A stretch of 64,000 nt of DNA from Orthonyx spaldingii (GCA_013397795.1 VZTJ01000523.1:5146127-5210126), one strand, 5' to 3'; positions 36,662 through 50,100 are shown, counted from the stretch's first letter. Program-made: numbers and translations. The notes: generated from the sequence alone by a model not told the origin.

Positions 36662-36771
36662 TGTCCCTACCCCAGCCGGTGTCCTGGCAGGTATCCACCT
36701 CCCCCCAGCTAGATGGCTCGAGAGTTACCAGGGTTAACAGAGGGCTCAGTCACATGGAGTTCCAGAAGCAT

Positions 36772-36777
36772 TTTATT
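36772..36777 (-). terminator. polyadenylation signal AATAAA in the LTR
   Basis: Minus-strand AAGAATAAAATGC, about 51 bases downstream of the TATA-like box. This is the expected place of the R-region polyadenylation signal in a compact LTR. Confidence 0.45.
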
Positions 36778-36827
36778 CTTGAAGGGGTCCAGAGGGAAAA
36801 GAGACCGAATGGCCTTGGGAGACCCTT

Positions 36828-36834
36828 GTTATAG
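36828..36834 (-). promoter_or_regulatory. TATA-like box in the LTR
   Basis: Minus-strand CTATAAC preceded by GGCCAGACC. It sits about 25-30 bases upstream of the likely cap site of the LTR. Its position ahead of AATAAA fits a retroviral U3/R boundary. Activity is not implied. Confidence 0.4.
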
Positions 36835-36866
36835 GGTCTGGCCAGGGGGCAAGGGGCACAGGGGAG

Positions 36867-36892
36867 GAGAGGGAGGCGGGGGGGATACAGAA
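36867..36892. repeat. G-rich tract inside the LTR
   Basis: Plus-strand GGAGGAGAGGGAGGCGGGGGGG. It is a purine tract that could form a quadruplex. On the LTR's own strand it is a C-rich tract just upstream of the TATA-like box, where promoter-proximal GC or CACCC-type sites are often found in U3. Confidence 0.5.
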
Positions 36893-37311
36893 GGAGTGAG
36901 GGACAGGGTCAGGAGACAGGTTATGGTTAATCATTATAGGAGAATTAACATATCCAGGTAAGGCAACTCAGGGAGAAACCATTTCTCTTTCCAAGGGGTG
37001 GTTTCATACAGCGGAGTTATCCCACCAACGTCCCGGGATGGGCTCAGATACCCCAACAGCTGGGGTCTCTGGGGCTGGGTGAGCTGAGGGACAGTGGGAC
37101 CAGAGCCACCCAGGGAACCACGGCCAGTGTGCCAAGAGGGACACCCACCCTGCTGAGAGGGACACCAGGGTCTCCCAGGGGTACAGCAGCCAAGCCCTGG
37201 GTGTCCAATGGGATCTTGGAGCTCCCCATCTCCAATGCAGCCCCTGCTGACCAGCAGGGCCCTGTTAATGCTGACTGAGCACATCACAGAGCATCTGGAG
37301 TTACCAGAACA

Positions 37312-40300
37312 TGAATAATTCTGTGTTTCTCTCTTATTTGATTGTTCCTATAACTCAGTGTTGTCTCCTCAGCCTCCAGTTCTTTCCGGGTTCCTTTAAG
37401 AGGAATGATTGACAGGGGTTTTTTTATTTATCACTACTCCAGGTTATACTAAATATTCCATAATTTATAATGGAATATTGTGTAACAGATGTTTTAAAGA
37501 AATTTTATGCTTTGAAAATTTTGTGGAAAAGGGCAGGAAGAAAATATCTTGAAATCAGTGGTGATCCCTTTCAACACTTTCTCACAATATTTCAGTTAGG
37601 GATATGTGAATTTGTTATTCTTTAAAGAATTGAAAAAATAAGTGTTTTCATTGTTCCTCCAGTGTTAGAGTCCAGCAGTGCGCAGCAAAGGTGAGAAGCA
37701 ACAGAGTTCCAAGGTGCTCCCAGAGGCTGAACAATGTGGTTTAGTGTTCTCAGAAGAAGGCAGCTGTATTAGTATATTATGTATCATAAATCTGTAATGG
37801 CAGAAAACTGTTCTTTTAATAGCTTCATTTAGTTCAGAATAAATTTTTAATCTTCACTTTTTGCAAGCTTATTATTATTAAAGTCAGTTTCTTACTTCTT
37901 GGGGAGTTTCAGGGCAGCTTTGGCCCCTCTTGAGGAAATAACACATTTATTCACATGGCAGTTTTTCAGTGACCTACCAGGTCCCACCAAAAAATTTAAT
38001 TTTTCCCATCTTCCGTGGTTTGCTTTTAGCTTATTATGTAGTTCCAATGTCCCTGGAGCTCTTGGTCTTGTGGCTTTTTGAACCCTAACCCCGACCTGAA
38101 CAGTAAAAGCAGCCTCTGCTGAGGCTGAGGTGCCCAGCACATGGGAGGTCCCAATGACAAAGGTGTGGAGGTCCCAATGTTGGGGCAGTGCCATGCTCCC
38201 CTTGGCATGCCTTTTGTAGCTGCAACACTAAACCAGTTCCATTTACAACCAAACCAAAATTTTGCTGGTGTCAAGGACTTTTGGTTGCTTCTACACGGCC
38301 CCTTTTTGGTGCCTGTGTGGGTTGTATCTGTGTGGGTTTTTATTTTCTTTCCCTAAGCTGTTCTGCACCTCTGTCTTGTGGTGTGTCATCAGCCACTGAG
38401 ACAGGGAAATTCTGAGCAGAGGAATAAGAGGAGTAAGAGTTCTGACATTTTCCTCTTGCCAGGGAGATGCTCTGAAGTGGATGCTGGAGGCAAGATTGGC
38501 TGAGAGGCTCAGCCCCAAGTCCCAGGGCAGGGTGAGACACCAGGGTCACTGCTGAGGAGCTGCCTTGTCCTGCACACAGGTAGGAGGGGGCAGCTCCCCT
38601 GCAACAACCCTGCCGTGGATGCAGCACCTCTTCTGCCACAGCAGCTGAGAAAAGCTGATAAAAACAAGCAAAGCAAGCCCAAAAACCCAGGGGCAAAGCT
38701 CAGGGAAGGAAAAGGCCATGTTTTGTCCAGTGTGTAACACCTGCTGCATCCCTTTCCCAGACAGCCTACCAACATTGACTTTTCATTTTGCATTTTAATT
38801 TAGGTTGTGGTTGCTTTTTCTAAGTGTCCTTTAAATATGTTTATAATGCAGAGGAAGGGTAGGAAATACAGAGAGGTAATTACCTGTTCAACCCTCCACT
38901 GCAATCCCATGCATCATCTGGAAAAATCTGAGTTTAAGTCAGAGGACAGGAGAGCCCAAGCACTGCTTATTGGCTTTCCTGAATATGCAGCATCTGTCAG
39001 GTACAATTATTTCACCTGATATGTTTTTGGTTGTTTCCCCACAGTTACCTGGGGTGGTGGCAGGGCGGGTACAGAAGACCAGAACCCACCTGAGTGTGCT
39101 GCCCACGCCATGGGAGAGACAACCCTGGTCCCTGAGCAGCATCAGGAGCCATGGTGTTTAGATGGCATCTGTGTGGGATTTGCCTCTGTCTCCAGTAAAT
39201 TGGGACACCTCACCAGCAAATTCAACTACTTCCAATTTCTACCTTTTTTTTTACACACTTCATTGGCTCCCCAAGAAGATTTAAACTTTCACTGATGAAG
39301 CACTCAGCAATATTCATGATAATTTTTACTTTAGAAAAAATTTTGGTACTCAAATTTTAGTTTTTAATTTATAAGAAACTAGGTATTATTAATTAAAAGT
39401 AGGTGCTAAACTAGATACTATTTGTGAAAAACAGTTGCTAAGCATTTCAGTGATGGTTTAAAAGTGTTTTCAAGAGCATCTGAATACAACAATCATTAAA
39501 TCCGTGGAAATATTTTCTACAGATAATTTTTCTATCTGCAATTAATGCAGAATGTTTTTCCAAACTCCAGGTGATGCCTTCATTGTTCTAAGTGCATGAG
39601 ACTAAAGAGAGCATATATCAAGGTAAAGATGTCAGTGTTGCCTGTGATTAAGCTCTTTGACTGTAATCTGTTTATCTTGAAAGCAGCAAGGATGAGCAGG
39701 TCCTGCCAGGGAAGGCAAGATGTTGTCTGACAGTGTAGAAGCAAATGACCACGACTGCTTGGGGACACAGAAGCCCGAGGATGGCCCAGAAACTGGCCAC
39801 TGACCACTGCTGCAGGCCACCTTGTGCCACAGAAATCCGGGTGAAGGTATCCTCGTGCACCATCTGGTAATCTCTGGGGAGGAAAGCTGAGTTATCACAA
39901 ACGGTTTCAGCCTGACTGACATACAGAGGTCTCAGGCTGTCAGTGCTAAAATGTCTTCAAAATATTTTATAATATTTTATAATTATAGATGACAATCTCC
40001 TAACTCAGAAAGCATTGCATTTGGCACAGGAGAAATCTGTATTTGACCTTCTCCTGATAGGGGCAGATATGTTTCTAGGAACTGAAAATGAGCTATTTTC
40101 CTGGGTACAATTAATTCTGGCTGGACTACAAGACCATGTACACTTGTCTTTGTAATGCAGGGCAGCTTGGTAATAGCAGATGCTGCAGGGTAGTAGATGA
40201 AATATAATAGAATTTGGTGGAAACTGAAGCTACTTCACACTGAAAAAAAGCAGTGCTTTTTCTGGAGAAAGGGAAATTAACTCTGGGACCAATTTGCAGA

Positions 40301-41978
40301 GGAGTTGTGGTCAACTCATTATAACAGGAAATTTTCCCAAACACAGGCAGATTTCTCTCTCTGAAATCTATGCTCTGGATCCCACAGCTACAGGACTCCT
40401 GGCAGAACCTTCTTTAGACAAAAGCTATGTTAAAGGAGAAGCAAGAACTGTAACAAAGGGGGAAGTGTTTTCCTGATGCTCTTTTGCACCGGTGCAGTCC
40501 CTGAGAGGAGATCCTCTCTTGGTCCTGGGCTTATTTGGAGTGACAGGTTTTCATTACAGCTTTGTCTTTATGGATGTTAGGTGCCTCAGAGCCCTGTCTT
40601 GTGAGGGTTGGGTGTAATCTGGCAGTGCCCAGAGGCCAAACTGACATCTGCCCCCTCTGTTTGGGCCACTCAGAGCCAAAGGAAATCCCTTTAGGCCCCA
40701 AGTTTGGCAGCAGAGTTTGCAGTGTGTGCCTGGAGCAGGCACAACACCTGGGACACACAAGTCTGGCTCCAAGGTTTCACATTTAAAGTAACTTCTCAGA
40801 ATTACCTTACAGAGCTCAGGGGAAAGTGCAGCTTTCCAGAACCCAGCACTTTGCTTAGTGACAGTCTTTGGAGTGAGATTTCAACTTTATGTGTTTGGGA
40901 ACACTGGGGGTCAGAGCAACTAATCAATGTTTAATTAGATCCAAGTGACAAATGTTCCCGTTTCAGTGGCATTGCATTTAGTTGCAGCAGCAGAATTTTG
41001 ACCCCTGATTTGGAGGAAAATGGGAGAGTTTTTGCCTTCAGGATTACTTGGCTAATACACCAGAGTCAGACTGTGAGGTGTATTATTCTGTATTTGCTTG
41101 TGCTTTGATTATTGCTAATTATTACCCTGCACACTAAGTGACAGTACCACTCTCCAGTTTATCCCTGCTCTCTTGGAGAAGCAGCACCAGTTAGTGCCTT
41201 TATTGGTAGCTGCTGCCTCAAAAAGGAAATCTTTTGGGTACTTAGGCAGACTTGATCTTTTCAGTGTGTTTAGCAGGAAACTGCCACAGAGAAAAAGCAA
41301 GGAGAGAAAGCCATGAAGCCAGGGAATGGGCTGTGGTGGAGGTGGAAATGGAAAAATGGGTTTTCAAATGGTTATCAGGCTGCTCTGTTCCCTTAGAGGA
41401 GTTAGCAGGGGATGATGGCACACACACACTGTGCTGCTTCTGGTAGGGAGGTATGAAGACAACATTATTTTACTCTGCATGCCCACTGTCAGGGTAATCA
41501 GTGTGGTGGTGCTCCCAGAGTGGCAGCATGGAGAGGCAGGAGGAACAGCAGGACTCTGACTTGCTCCAGTTGAGTGAGATAACTCACCCTGTGAAAGGTG
41601 TCAGGCTGTGCCTTACACAGGCCCAAGAAAGGCACCAGTAGCTCTTCTGAAGCCAGAGGCAGCAAACCCCACAGAATTGTCACATCTTTGGTTACAGCCC
41701 CACTCCTGGACCCAGTCCCACAGCTGCACACCGAGTCATCCGCAAGAAAACTGCCTGGCCAGTCTGGATGGAGAGCAGGAGGGGTAAAATGTGCCTAAAA
41801 GACTTCCCTCCATCAAATAGTCACCAGCAAATGCTTGTTTTTTAGCAAGAATGGATTGCACTCTGTTCACATTCTGCTGCATTAAATTAACATGACAGAT
41901 TAGCTCAGAGCAATGGCTCATTGCGGGGGAAGATGTCTGGAACAGCTTGCTGGGAGCAAAGTTCTCGGAAAGTCCTGC
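37312..41978. other. non-coding, no gene recognised
   Basis: Single-copy DNA. Small direct repeats include AATATTTTAT twice at 39961-39980 and GGAGGTCCCAATG twice near 38142-38181. Open frames at 38.0-38.8 and 40.5-40.9 kb lack recognisable domains. Confidence 0.5.
39961..39985. repeat. AATATTTTAT tandem pair
   Basis: Two adjacent perfect copies of AATATTTTAT followed by a partial third (AATTA). Low-complexity AT sequence. Confidence 0.85.
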
Positions 41979-42022
41979 AAAAGGCCGTCCTTTGACCAGT
42001 AAAAGGCCATCTTTCGACTGGT
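41979..42022. repeat. tandem duplication, two 22-bp units
   Basis: The unit AAAAGGCCGTCCTTTGACCAGT at 41979-42000 is followed directly by AAAAGGCCATCTTTCGACTGGT at 42001-42022. The copies share roughly three quarters of positions. It is a small local duplication without a recognisable function. Confidence 0.8.
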
Positions 42023-45000
42023 TTTTAGTGAGTTTCTCTTTTGTCCATGACATTTTAGCCTAAAGACATCGTGCATTGTTAAGTTCTCCTCCTCCATGCT
42101 CCATCCTGGAAGTCTCATGGCAAGAGAAGAGATGTAAATCAACTCCTACCCTCCCTGCAATGCATCATATGCCTGTCCCTCTTCTTGCTAAGCCCTGAGA
42201 AGTCTGGAAATTGATCTGTGTGAAGGAAATGACGCTTCTGAGATGGAACCAAGCAGTGCTGGTTTCAGGGCAGGGCTTTGCACAGAGCTGATTCCCAGCG
42301 GTGCAGCAGCGATGGAGAATTATTTACAAGGCAGTAGATTTGCCACCTGATGGAGGCTGTAATTAAGCACAGCACCTGCATGTACAGGCTGCTGGGAGAG
42401 ACTTCTGAAAATACCTTCCAGCAAAGGTTTTCCCACCTGTGGGGCAGGAACTCTCTCCTGTGCTTCCCTTTAGATTGAGCCTGGCTCTGAGCAGACTGCT
42501 GAGCACAGAGGGAAGCTCAGGCCCCATCGCTGGTGACTTGGCACCTTCCCTGCATGGGGCAGTGTTGGGATTCATCCTCCTGGTCTCTTTTTCTGCTTTG
42601 TCTTAGCAGTTGCAGCAAGTGAGGAGCTCTGCTTTGATCCCCTTGGAAAAGAGGAGGGTGGAGAGTGCTGCTGTGATTACGGCCCTTTCCACTTCTCCAG
42701 ACCTCTGGAAATGGATCTTTTTTAACACTATTGTCAGTTATAATGGATTTTTTTTCATTCCCATCACTAAAACCATTCTGGTGCCTGATCAGTCACTTTA
42801 CTGCCACTTATATTTAGAGCTAATAGATTCCCTGTGTTTATTTTCTCAGGCACAGAAAAAGCATCACTCATTGCCGAGCAGAAGCCTCCTGCGCTCTCAG
42901 CCCTGCTCTTTCCCCACCAGGATGTGGCCTCTCCTCTCTTTTCCTGATCACTTAGGGGCAGGTGGAGACGTCCATCTCCAGAGTGATGAAACACCGTGCT
43001 CTACACATCCCTGAGGGGCTGATAAGGAGAGACACGGGGAGGTGACACTTCTTCTGTACTGACACCAGGGTGCTCCAAGGGCTGTCAGTACCAGTTCAAA
43101 GAACACAGGAGCAGCAGAAATCCACCCTGGTTCATGGGCAAGTATTAATTAGCCCATAGCAGATGCACTGACACTTTCTATTCTTTGCTTCAAAAGTCAT
43201 AATTTCCAAATGCAGGAGGAAACTGAAGACAGGTCAGAGAGGTTGCCCCCAGGCAGCCAACCTTGCAAAGAGTGATTTATTTTGGCAGGGAAAAGAAGAA
43301 AGAATGGATTTTACTCTTGGGTGTCTGTGTTTAAGAAGAGGATTTGATTTCCTTATAACTCTCCCTTACACTTCTGGATTCTTAAAATACTTATAAAAAA
43401 TAGATATATAGAACAACAAAAAAAGTGTGGTTTTACTTGCTTTCTATATAAACAGGATTAGGATTCAGTGTCCTCTTTCAGCTGAAAGAGTCAAAAAGCC
43501 AGTGCCATGCTACAGCCTCAGAGGGAAAAAGGCTGGAATCATATCCAAGTGTTTAATATTTATCAGATGATGGTTTCTTTTCTTGTTTATTTCAAAGAAT
43601 AGGATATAAATAAAAGGAAAGGCACATTTCTTTTAAATTTTAAGGGATAAGATGTTGAATTTTACATTTCTGTAGCAACATATGAATTGGTGATGTGCAT
43701 ACAAGGAGCTTCAAAACAGTTACAACAATCTAATATTAGAGATCAAAAATAAAACAAAGCAGGGGATTCAAGCATGTAATTTGTTCATTGTTAATTTATC
43801 AGCCTCAACATGAATATTTTTGTATCTGAGACCTGGACTCGGGGCTGAGTTACACCATGCAGTCATGGACCTTTCCTTTGAAAAGAGTTGCTTGCATTAA
43901 AAAACCAAAGAAGAACAACAGCAGCATTATTCTAACTGATCACAGCTGAAGCAAAGCAGTTTTATTCCCAGCAAAAGAAATTTGTTAAGAGAATTAGTGG
44001 CTGTCTGAGGCATCAAGCTGTGTGTGATAATGAGATGGGTTATAAATAGTGTCATTAATTCACATGTCCTTCTAACACGTGCCACTCCAGTCAATGTACA
44101 AATCCCAAATCCCTCAATGCAAAATGCACTGACCTCCTCATTAACGGATCTGATGGAGAAGCCTGGTTTCCATGTAGCTGCTGTCTGGTGCTCCAGATCA
44201 GGAATAATTACAGAGCAGCATTTCTGCTTCTCAGCTAAGAGGCAGAAGTATTTCTGTCACCAGGAAATAAGGCTTTCCTCACATCTCATGCTGCCTTTTC
44301 CAAGTGCTGGGATGTGTTATGGGGCAGCACAACTCCCTGGGCCCTGCAAGAAGAGGCTGCCCTTACACCAGTGCTGGGATGCTCCTGCATCCTCCAAAAC
44401 CTCTGCTTGTCTTGCTGCATCCCTTGAAATCTTGCTGTCAGGGCCCTAAAGTTAAATACACCTTCTTCAATCCTCTGCTTGCCCCACTAGCAAGTATTTT
44501 GGCCAGGGAAGAGTCTATGCTGATGGCAGCTGGCACTTGTCTCTGAGGTCCTGCTGAACAGGGGCACTGCAGAGAGTTCCTGCAGACTGGCCCCTTCCCT
44601 TCAGGCAGCCTCTGAGGTTTCTCTCTTGTTGGAGAAGAAACTTTCCTTATGGGGAGCAGAGATGGGTTGCTTGCTGTTCCTGGGGCTGTATAGAAAGAGC
44701 CCATCCCCTCAGTGTGCACCATCACCAGTGAACAGCCTTATACCAGCAGGAAAGGCAGAACAGACCAAATTGTTTTTTTCCTTTTTCACCACTTTTCTAA
44801 CAGGTCTCTGAAGAATGAACTCACTTCTGGAAAGTGCTGGAGAGAGCAGTTATCTTCAACACACGTGGAGTTTCCAGTGACTCCATTCTGCTTCGCCTCT
44901 GGGACACTCTGGGATGTCAATGCCACAGCCATGTACAACTGGGGCAGCAGCCAAAGGAAAGTGCTGTGGCAGCCCACAAACTGCACTTTGTTCTCTGTTA

Positions 45001-47104
45001 GCATCACATGCAGCCTGAGTAATATTTGTACTGTTTCCATTTTAAGAGATTGAACTCGTTGGGTGTTTTCAGCAGGTGGGCAAACCACGTCTCTGCGATA
45101 TCATGGCTTTTGTTGGTGACAGTTTCCATGGTGTTGGTGTTCCCTCAGTCTCAGAGTTAGCACAATTTCATTATCTCCAAAGATGGTGTTTAAATTGCCC
45201 ATCTTGTTAATAAATTAGACCCTGGTAATTATGGGCTTTTCTAAATAATCTAATAAGGACGCCTCTGCTTTGATGAGGGGAGTTTAACTGTAAAAGCAAG
45301 ATTTATAATGTGCTTAGAGAAACTGGGATCAACAGGAATGCATTGCCTGCAGAGTGAAGGCTCTTTCTGCTCTGTACAGCCAGAGCCCAACTTCTTGATG
45401 GGCAAAGGAGCTACTGGATTAAATGCATTAAAGTCATCAGGTGTCCGAAACACACCTGCATTTGCTTGTGCAGATGCAGAAGGATCAAGCTTGTGTTGGA
45501 AGAGCTCCCTGCCCAGGGTTTGTAGGGGATAATTCTGCTCTGAGTCTGCTTGTCAAGCCCAAAGGCAATTATGGTATCATGATATTGACTTACAAACCAT
45601 GAGATATGTAGTAAGCAATATAACTAGTGTTAATTTTTTTTTTCCTTTTAGGGTTTAAGTCTTCAAAATGCACATACTTAGGCTTTATTCTGAGCCTTTT
45701 GGAGAAGCAAAGGAGATGCTGAGATTCTCCCTGTAATCACCTGCCTCTGGGATCTGCAGCTCCACAGATGGTACCAAGCATCAAAAGAGCTTTTGAAATC
45801 ACAAAAGTTCAGAGCTGGCTTATCCATCTGCAGCAGGTTGTGCATTCCCTGCAGTGACAGGGAAATGCTACTGGTGGTGTGCAAGAATATTCTGTGTAAT
45901 TCCAAGTGCACGTATTCAAAAAAAGAAGCCATAAATCCATGGCAGAAATGTGGAGAACAGGGATCCAAGTGACCTCCAGGACTAGGAAGGACTCAGGGCG
46001 AATGGAGTGAAGAAGGAACTGGAATGTAATTTTTTGGGTAGAGGAGACAAAAGTCAACCCAAGGCTCCAAAACCAACTTTAAATTGCAAATAACCAATGT
46101 GTGTGAAACATCTACAGATGCCTCCTTGTGTGAAATTATTCCCTTCTTAATCTGTGCAATAATAGTCTGGTTCTGCAATAAGGTTCTGCTGGCTAGCCAG
46201 GGCTGGTTTCAATGTCTGTGCCGGGGTTCTTTGGGTTTCTGCAGTGCTGGGATGAAGATGAGTCTGTGTGTTGACTGATTTTATTCCTGGTCTGACCTCA
46301 GCAGTTCCTCCACGGATTAGGTAAGACATTTGTCTTTTTAGTGTTTATAGCCTGGTCCTCAGGAGGGTGGGCTTTGCCTTGATGGGAGCCTCAGGTCCAC
46401 CTTCACCCTTCACATTGGTGTAAGAGCTGCCAGTCCTGGAAGTGACGTAAAAATTCTATAGCTTTTTCTGGAAGAAATTAAAAGTGGCTGTTTTATATTG
46501 GTAGATGTCACACACCAACTGGCTTACAAATATAATGTGCCTAAAGAAGGTGATTATCACCTTTATACTTGCTTAATAGCATCATTTTAAAGGGAATTAC
46601 CAACATCATATATTACATTCTTCCCCTACAGTAAATGGGCTCTCCCTGCTGTATTTTATTACTTACTGTAAATTCATTCAAGCAGTATATTTTGCTTTCA
46701 GTAAAGTACCCTCAGTCACTTTTTCTGTCCAGGAAAAATTGAGATAAATTTTGCCTGAGCCTGGATTTTGCTCATGGCATCCATCTTTGCCCATGAAAAG
46801 TTACAGCTGGAGTTGAACAGGACTTGAGAAATGATAATATTGTACTGCAGAAAGTCACAGCTCACCAGTCCGCAGTCAAGCTGTGTACAGAGGCCACGTG
46901 GAAGCAGCCAGGAGTTTAATAGGAATTGAGAAACACAAAGAAATGTGATGCATTCTCTAATGTTTATTCTGATAAAGCAATAAGAACATTACCAGAAAAT
47001 GACACCAGTTATTTACCATGGCATTGCGACATTATACAGTAGCATATCACCACCCCAGGCACCACCACTAGTTTCATTTTTGCCCTTGGAGGGCTAAGAA
47101 TTTA
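42023..47104. other. non-coding, no gene recognised
   Basis: Single-copy DNA. Plus-strand open frames at 42610-43014 and 44024-44449 (134 and 141 codons) show no domain or splice context. The AT-rich part 43380-43800 and the stretch 46500-46720 are low in complexity. Confidence 0.5.
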
Positions 47105-47161
47105 TTGCTAGAGTTATTAAAATGTTGCTAGAGTTGTTGAAATGTTGCTAGAGTTATAGAA
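47105..47161. repeat. 20-bp minisatellite, three copies
   Basis: Three adjacent units beginning TTGCTAGAGTT at 47105, 47125 and 47145, with period 20. The first two are nearly identical (ATTAAAATG against GTTGAAATG) and the third is truncated. It is a short minisatellite in non-coding DNA. Confidence 0.92.
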
Positions 47162-50100
47162 CACTTTTTGGAGGGGGCAGAAGGGAAGACTTCAAATAAA
47201 AGATATCTCCATCCATTTGTTGACAGTTCCATGTTCCCAAGGCTTAGCAAATCTCATAGCTATGACCACTGTGTTGTCAAATTGAATAAAAGCCTTCAGG
47301 CTGGCACCGACTGCCTTCCTGCAGAAGTTGTGGAATCCCTGTGAAAACAGCTTGATTGACGGCTCTGGTTTCACAGCTCTTACAGTGGGAATCAGATGTG
47401 ACCTTGAGGTTGATTGAGCTTTGCAATGGCTCTGGGGGGACCTGCCTGTGGTAATGAAGTCTCCATATTTCCATGCCTTTTAAGAAATCCTACTAGCCAC
47501 CCCCAGATGCAACATTTTTATGGGTCCATCTAGACTCTGGTTTGCACTTCCAGCTCTGGAAACCCCAGGATCAGTCCGTGGCACAGTGCAATACCTGTGT
47601 TGGGATGGATGTGGGCAGATATCCCTTCATGCAAGGTCTGCTGTGGCAAGTCAGAGCAGTAGCTCAAACATAGAGTACATATAGGTGGAAAAATATTTAT
47701 TCTTTGGATCCCCCAGGTTATGGGGCTGCCTGTGGCCCTGGGATGGGTCATCAGCACTCAACATCCCAAACACTTTTCCTGTAGCAGTAGAAGCACGAAC
47801 AGCAGAACTGTTCTTTTCTGCTCCCCTCCGAAGAGTCATCGTTTTCTCCTCACTAACATCAAGTGTTTTATTTAAAAGTGTTTAAATATGCAAAACTCAT
47901 TTTGGATTTGTATTGTTAGATTTTTTAAGTGGACAAGTGTGCAATTTTCTCATTACAAGGGAGAAATGTCACATTTTAGCTCAAAGAGAGTTGTCAGTGC
48001 CAGGTTACAAAACGTAGGTAATGAAATATGCAGAGTTTAAAAAATGGCAGTGAAAGAAAGCCTAGTGGTGTTGCATGTTCTCAGAGAAGCAAACCTCTCT
48101 CGTCAGCTCAAATCCATGTGGAAAGGGAAGGGAAACCTCCTGGGAGCTTTGGCTCGTCCTGTGGCAGAGAGGTTCAAAACACGTCTTTGGGGATACTTCT
48201 GGGCATTGCTGGAAATCCCATTCAAACCCTTTTTGACTCTTTGAAGCCAAGCAATGAGTTAAAACCTCCTGAGTTTTCAGTTCCCTCTGTGAGGGCTCAC
48301 AATGTGTTTTGCTCTGCAAATTTCCCTGATTTTCTTATAATGCTGATGAAAGGGCAGGTGTGTATGCTAGAGGGGACTGGAGCACTTGTGGAAGATGCCT
48401 GGGTTCTGCTGAGCTGTCTCTATCGACTCACCCTTGTAAAACCTCTGAAGTTTATTCTGCCTGCATATGTTGCTGAGAAGAGAGGAACAATTCCTCTAGA
48501 GATTTTAGCATTCTGTAAGTAAAATAAAATGATTTTTACATCATGGGGCTGAGACTTGAAAGCCAGTTGCGATGGATTTTGTTTAACTTCCCTATTTCAA
48601 CAGCTCATGCTGTTTGAGTACTTATACTTGTCTTTTTTTTATCCCACCCATGTCAGCATAAGTATGTCTGTATTTTATATCTCTGATAAAAAATAAGAAG
48701 GTGGCATGTAGGGATGCAAATAGCTGTTAGTCCATGTCTGATGTAGAGAGAGCTGATGTTGCAGCTTTCTAGCCCAAGCAGGGCACGGAAAACTCAGATG
48801 CCACTGGGGCATTTTCCGTTCTTGCAACCCTTCCCACTGCTGATTTCTCCTGTGGTTGGTGTCTTTTGGCTGTCAAGAGCACTGAGATCACCACTGCACT
48901 GTTGTTACCTTGCAGTAACCCTGCACACATTGTAAGAGCTGTGAAGGGCAAGGTCACCTCCGATACACACAAAACCAATTAGGACTTATAGAGCACTAAA
49001 CCCAGATTTCTTCAAGCCATTTCATTTTATTGATCAGACACATTTTTATTTCCAGATTGGTCACTCTTGGGAACCATCCAGGTTTCCTAGTGTGAAGGAC
49101 TGTGTAAAATATAATGATTCAGCACTCCCAGTGTGGCTGTCTGTGGATTTTGTTAACCTTTAAGCTACATTTAGGATGCGAGGCAGGACTTGAAGAGCAC
49201 CATCATATATCTGATGCTCTTCTGAAAGAGTTCTCCAATTTGCATTTCCCTCATATCCTCCTTAAAATCAAAAGACATCTGTCACCTCTCTTGGTTAAAT
49301 CCTAGGATTTTCCTGGAAGGGAGATTCCCAGCATGTAAGAGAGTCCAGCAATTCAGCCTGTGCTTGGAACGATACTTAACTCACTCTTCTTCCAAAAATT
49401 TTTGTCCAGGCTGGTAAGTTTGTCCCTGTGGCAAACAAGTCTCAGATCTGACAGGTGGCACTTCAGGTGAGAAGCTGAAGCTCACCCTCACCTCAGAAAA
49501 TGCTGCACAGCTGAGTACTGTCACTGCTTCTTTACCAGCTTTGTGACTGCTGGCTCCAGGCACACAGACATTTCTTGGAGTCTCTAGCATCAACAACACA
49601 ACTTTACTGGCAATTTAATGCCTTTTTGCACAGGAAAAATATATTATTTTTGCCTCAACTGAATGAGAGATTTAAAATCCCAAGAAAGGAAATACAGTGA
49701 TTCTAGATCAATAGAGAGACATATGCAGTAAACATTTTAGTATGTTGTGCAATAAAAAGAGCCCTTATGTCTTATAAATATGGACACATAACTTACCACG
49801 TGCATGAATTATAAGTACATGCACACAGTTCTTCAGTATCCACAAACTGCTTGAAGGGCACAGAGCTGAGCAGGTCTGCAGCCATTGGAACTGCATTTTT
49901 ATGTGTTTCTCTTGCTTGGTGATATAAATCAGACGGAGAGTGACTTTGGGAAGAGCCATTGCCATTTTCCTGGACCAGGACATACCGGGGCATGCAGGAC
50001 AGAGAAACTTGTGCTGGTTCTGTGCAGGTCTGGCTTATGTTTAAAACCAGCAGCAGCCGTTCTCATTGCCCTAGGTGACACAGAAATCCCTCTTGCTCTG

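Larger units (their letters stand above)
36662..37311 (-). mobile_element. probable solo LTR of an endogenous retrovirus
   Basis: A GC-rich 650-bp block read on the minus strand. It starts TGTTCTGGTAAC and ends GTAGGGACA, giving the TGT...ACA termini typical of retroviral LTRs. Within it the promoter-like and polyadenylation-like signals come in LTR order. A CTATAAC box (plus 36828-36834) is followed 51 bases later by AATAAA (plus 36772-36777). That implies a U3 of about 500, a short R and a U5 of about 90 bases. No primer-binding site follows the end and no polypurine tract precedes the start, so no internal provirus is attached; it looks like a recombination product. Short direct repeats (ATAATTCTGT at 36655-36664 and 37315-37324) bracket it, offset by three bases from an ideal target duplication. 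It carries no gag, pol or env sequence. The retroviral class is not identifiable from memory. A GC-rich host segment is the alternative. Confidence 0.62.

Noticed and set aside
48028..48522. 164-codon plus-strand open frame ending near a GTAAGT donor
   Set aside because: No recognisable domain and no good acceptor at its start. Length fits chance.
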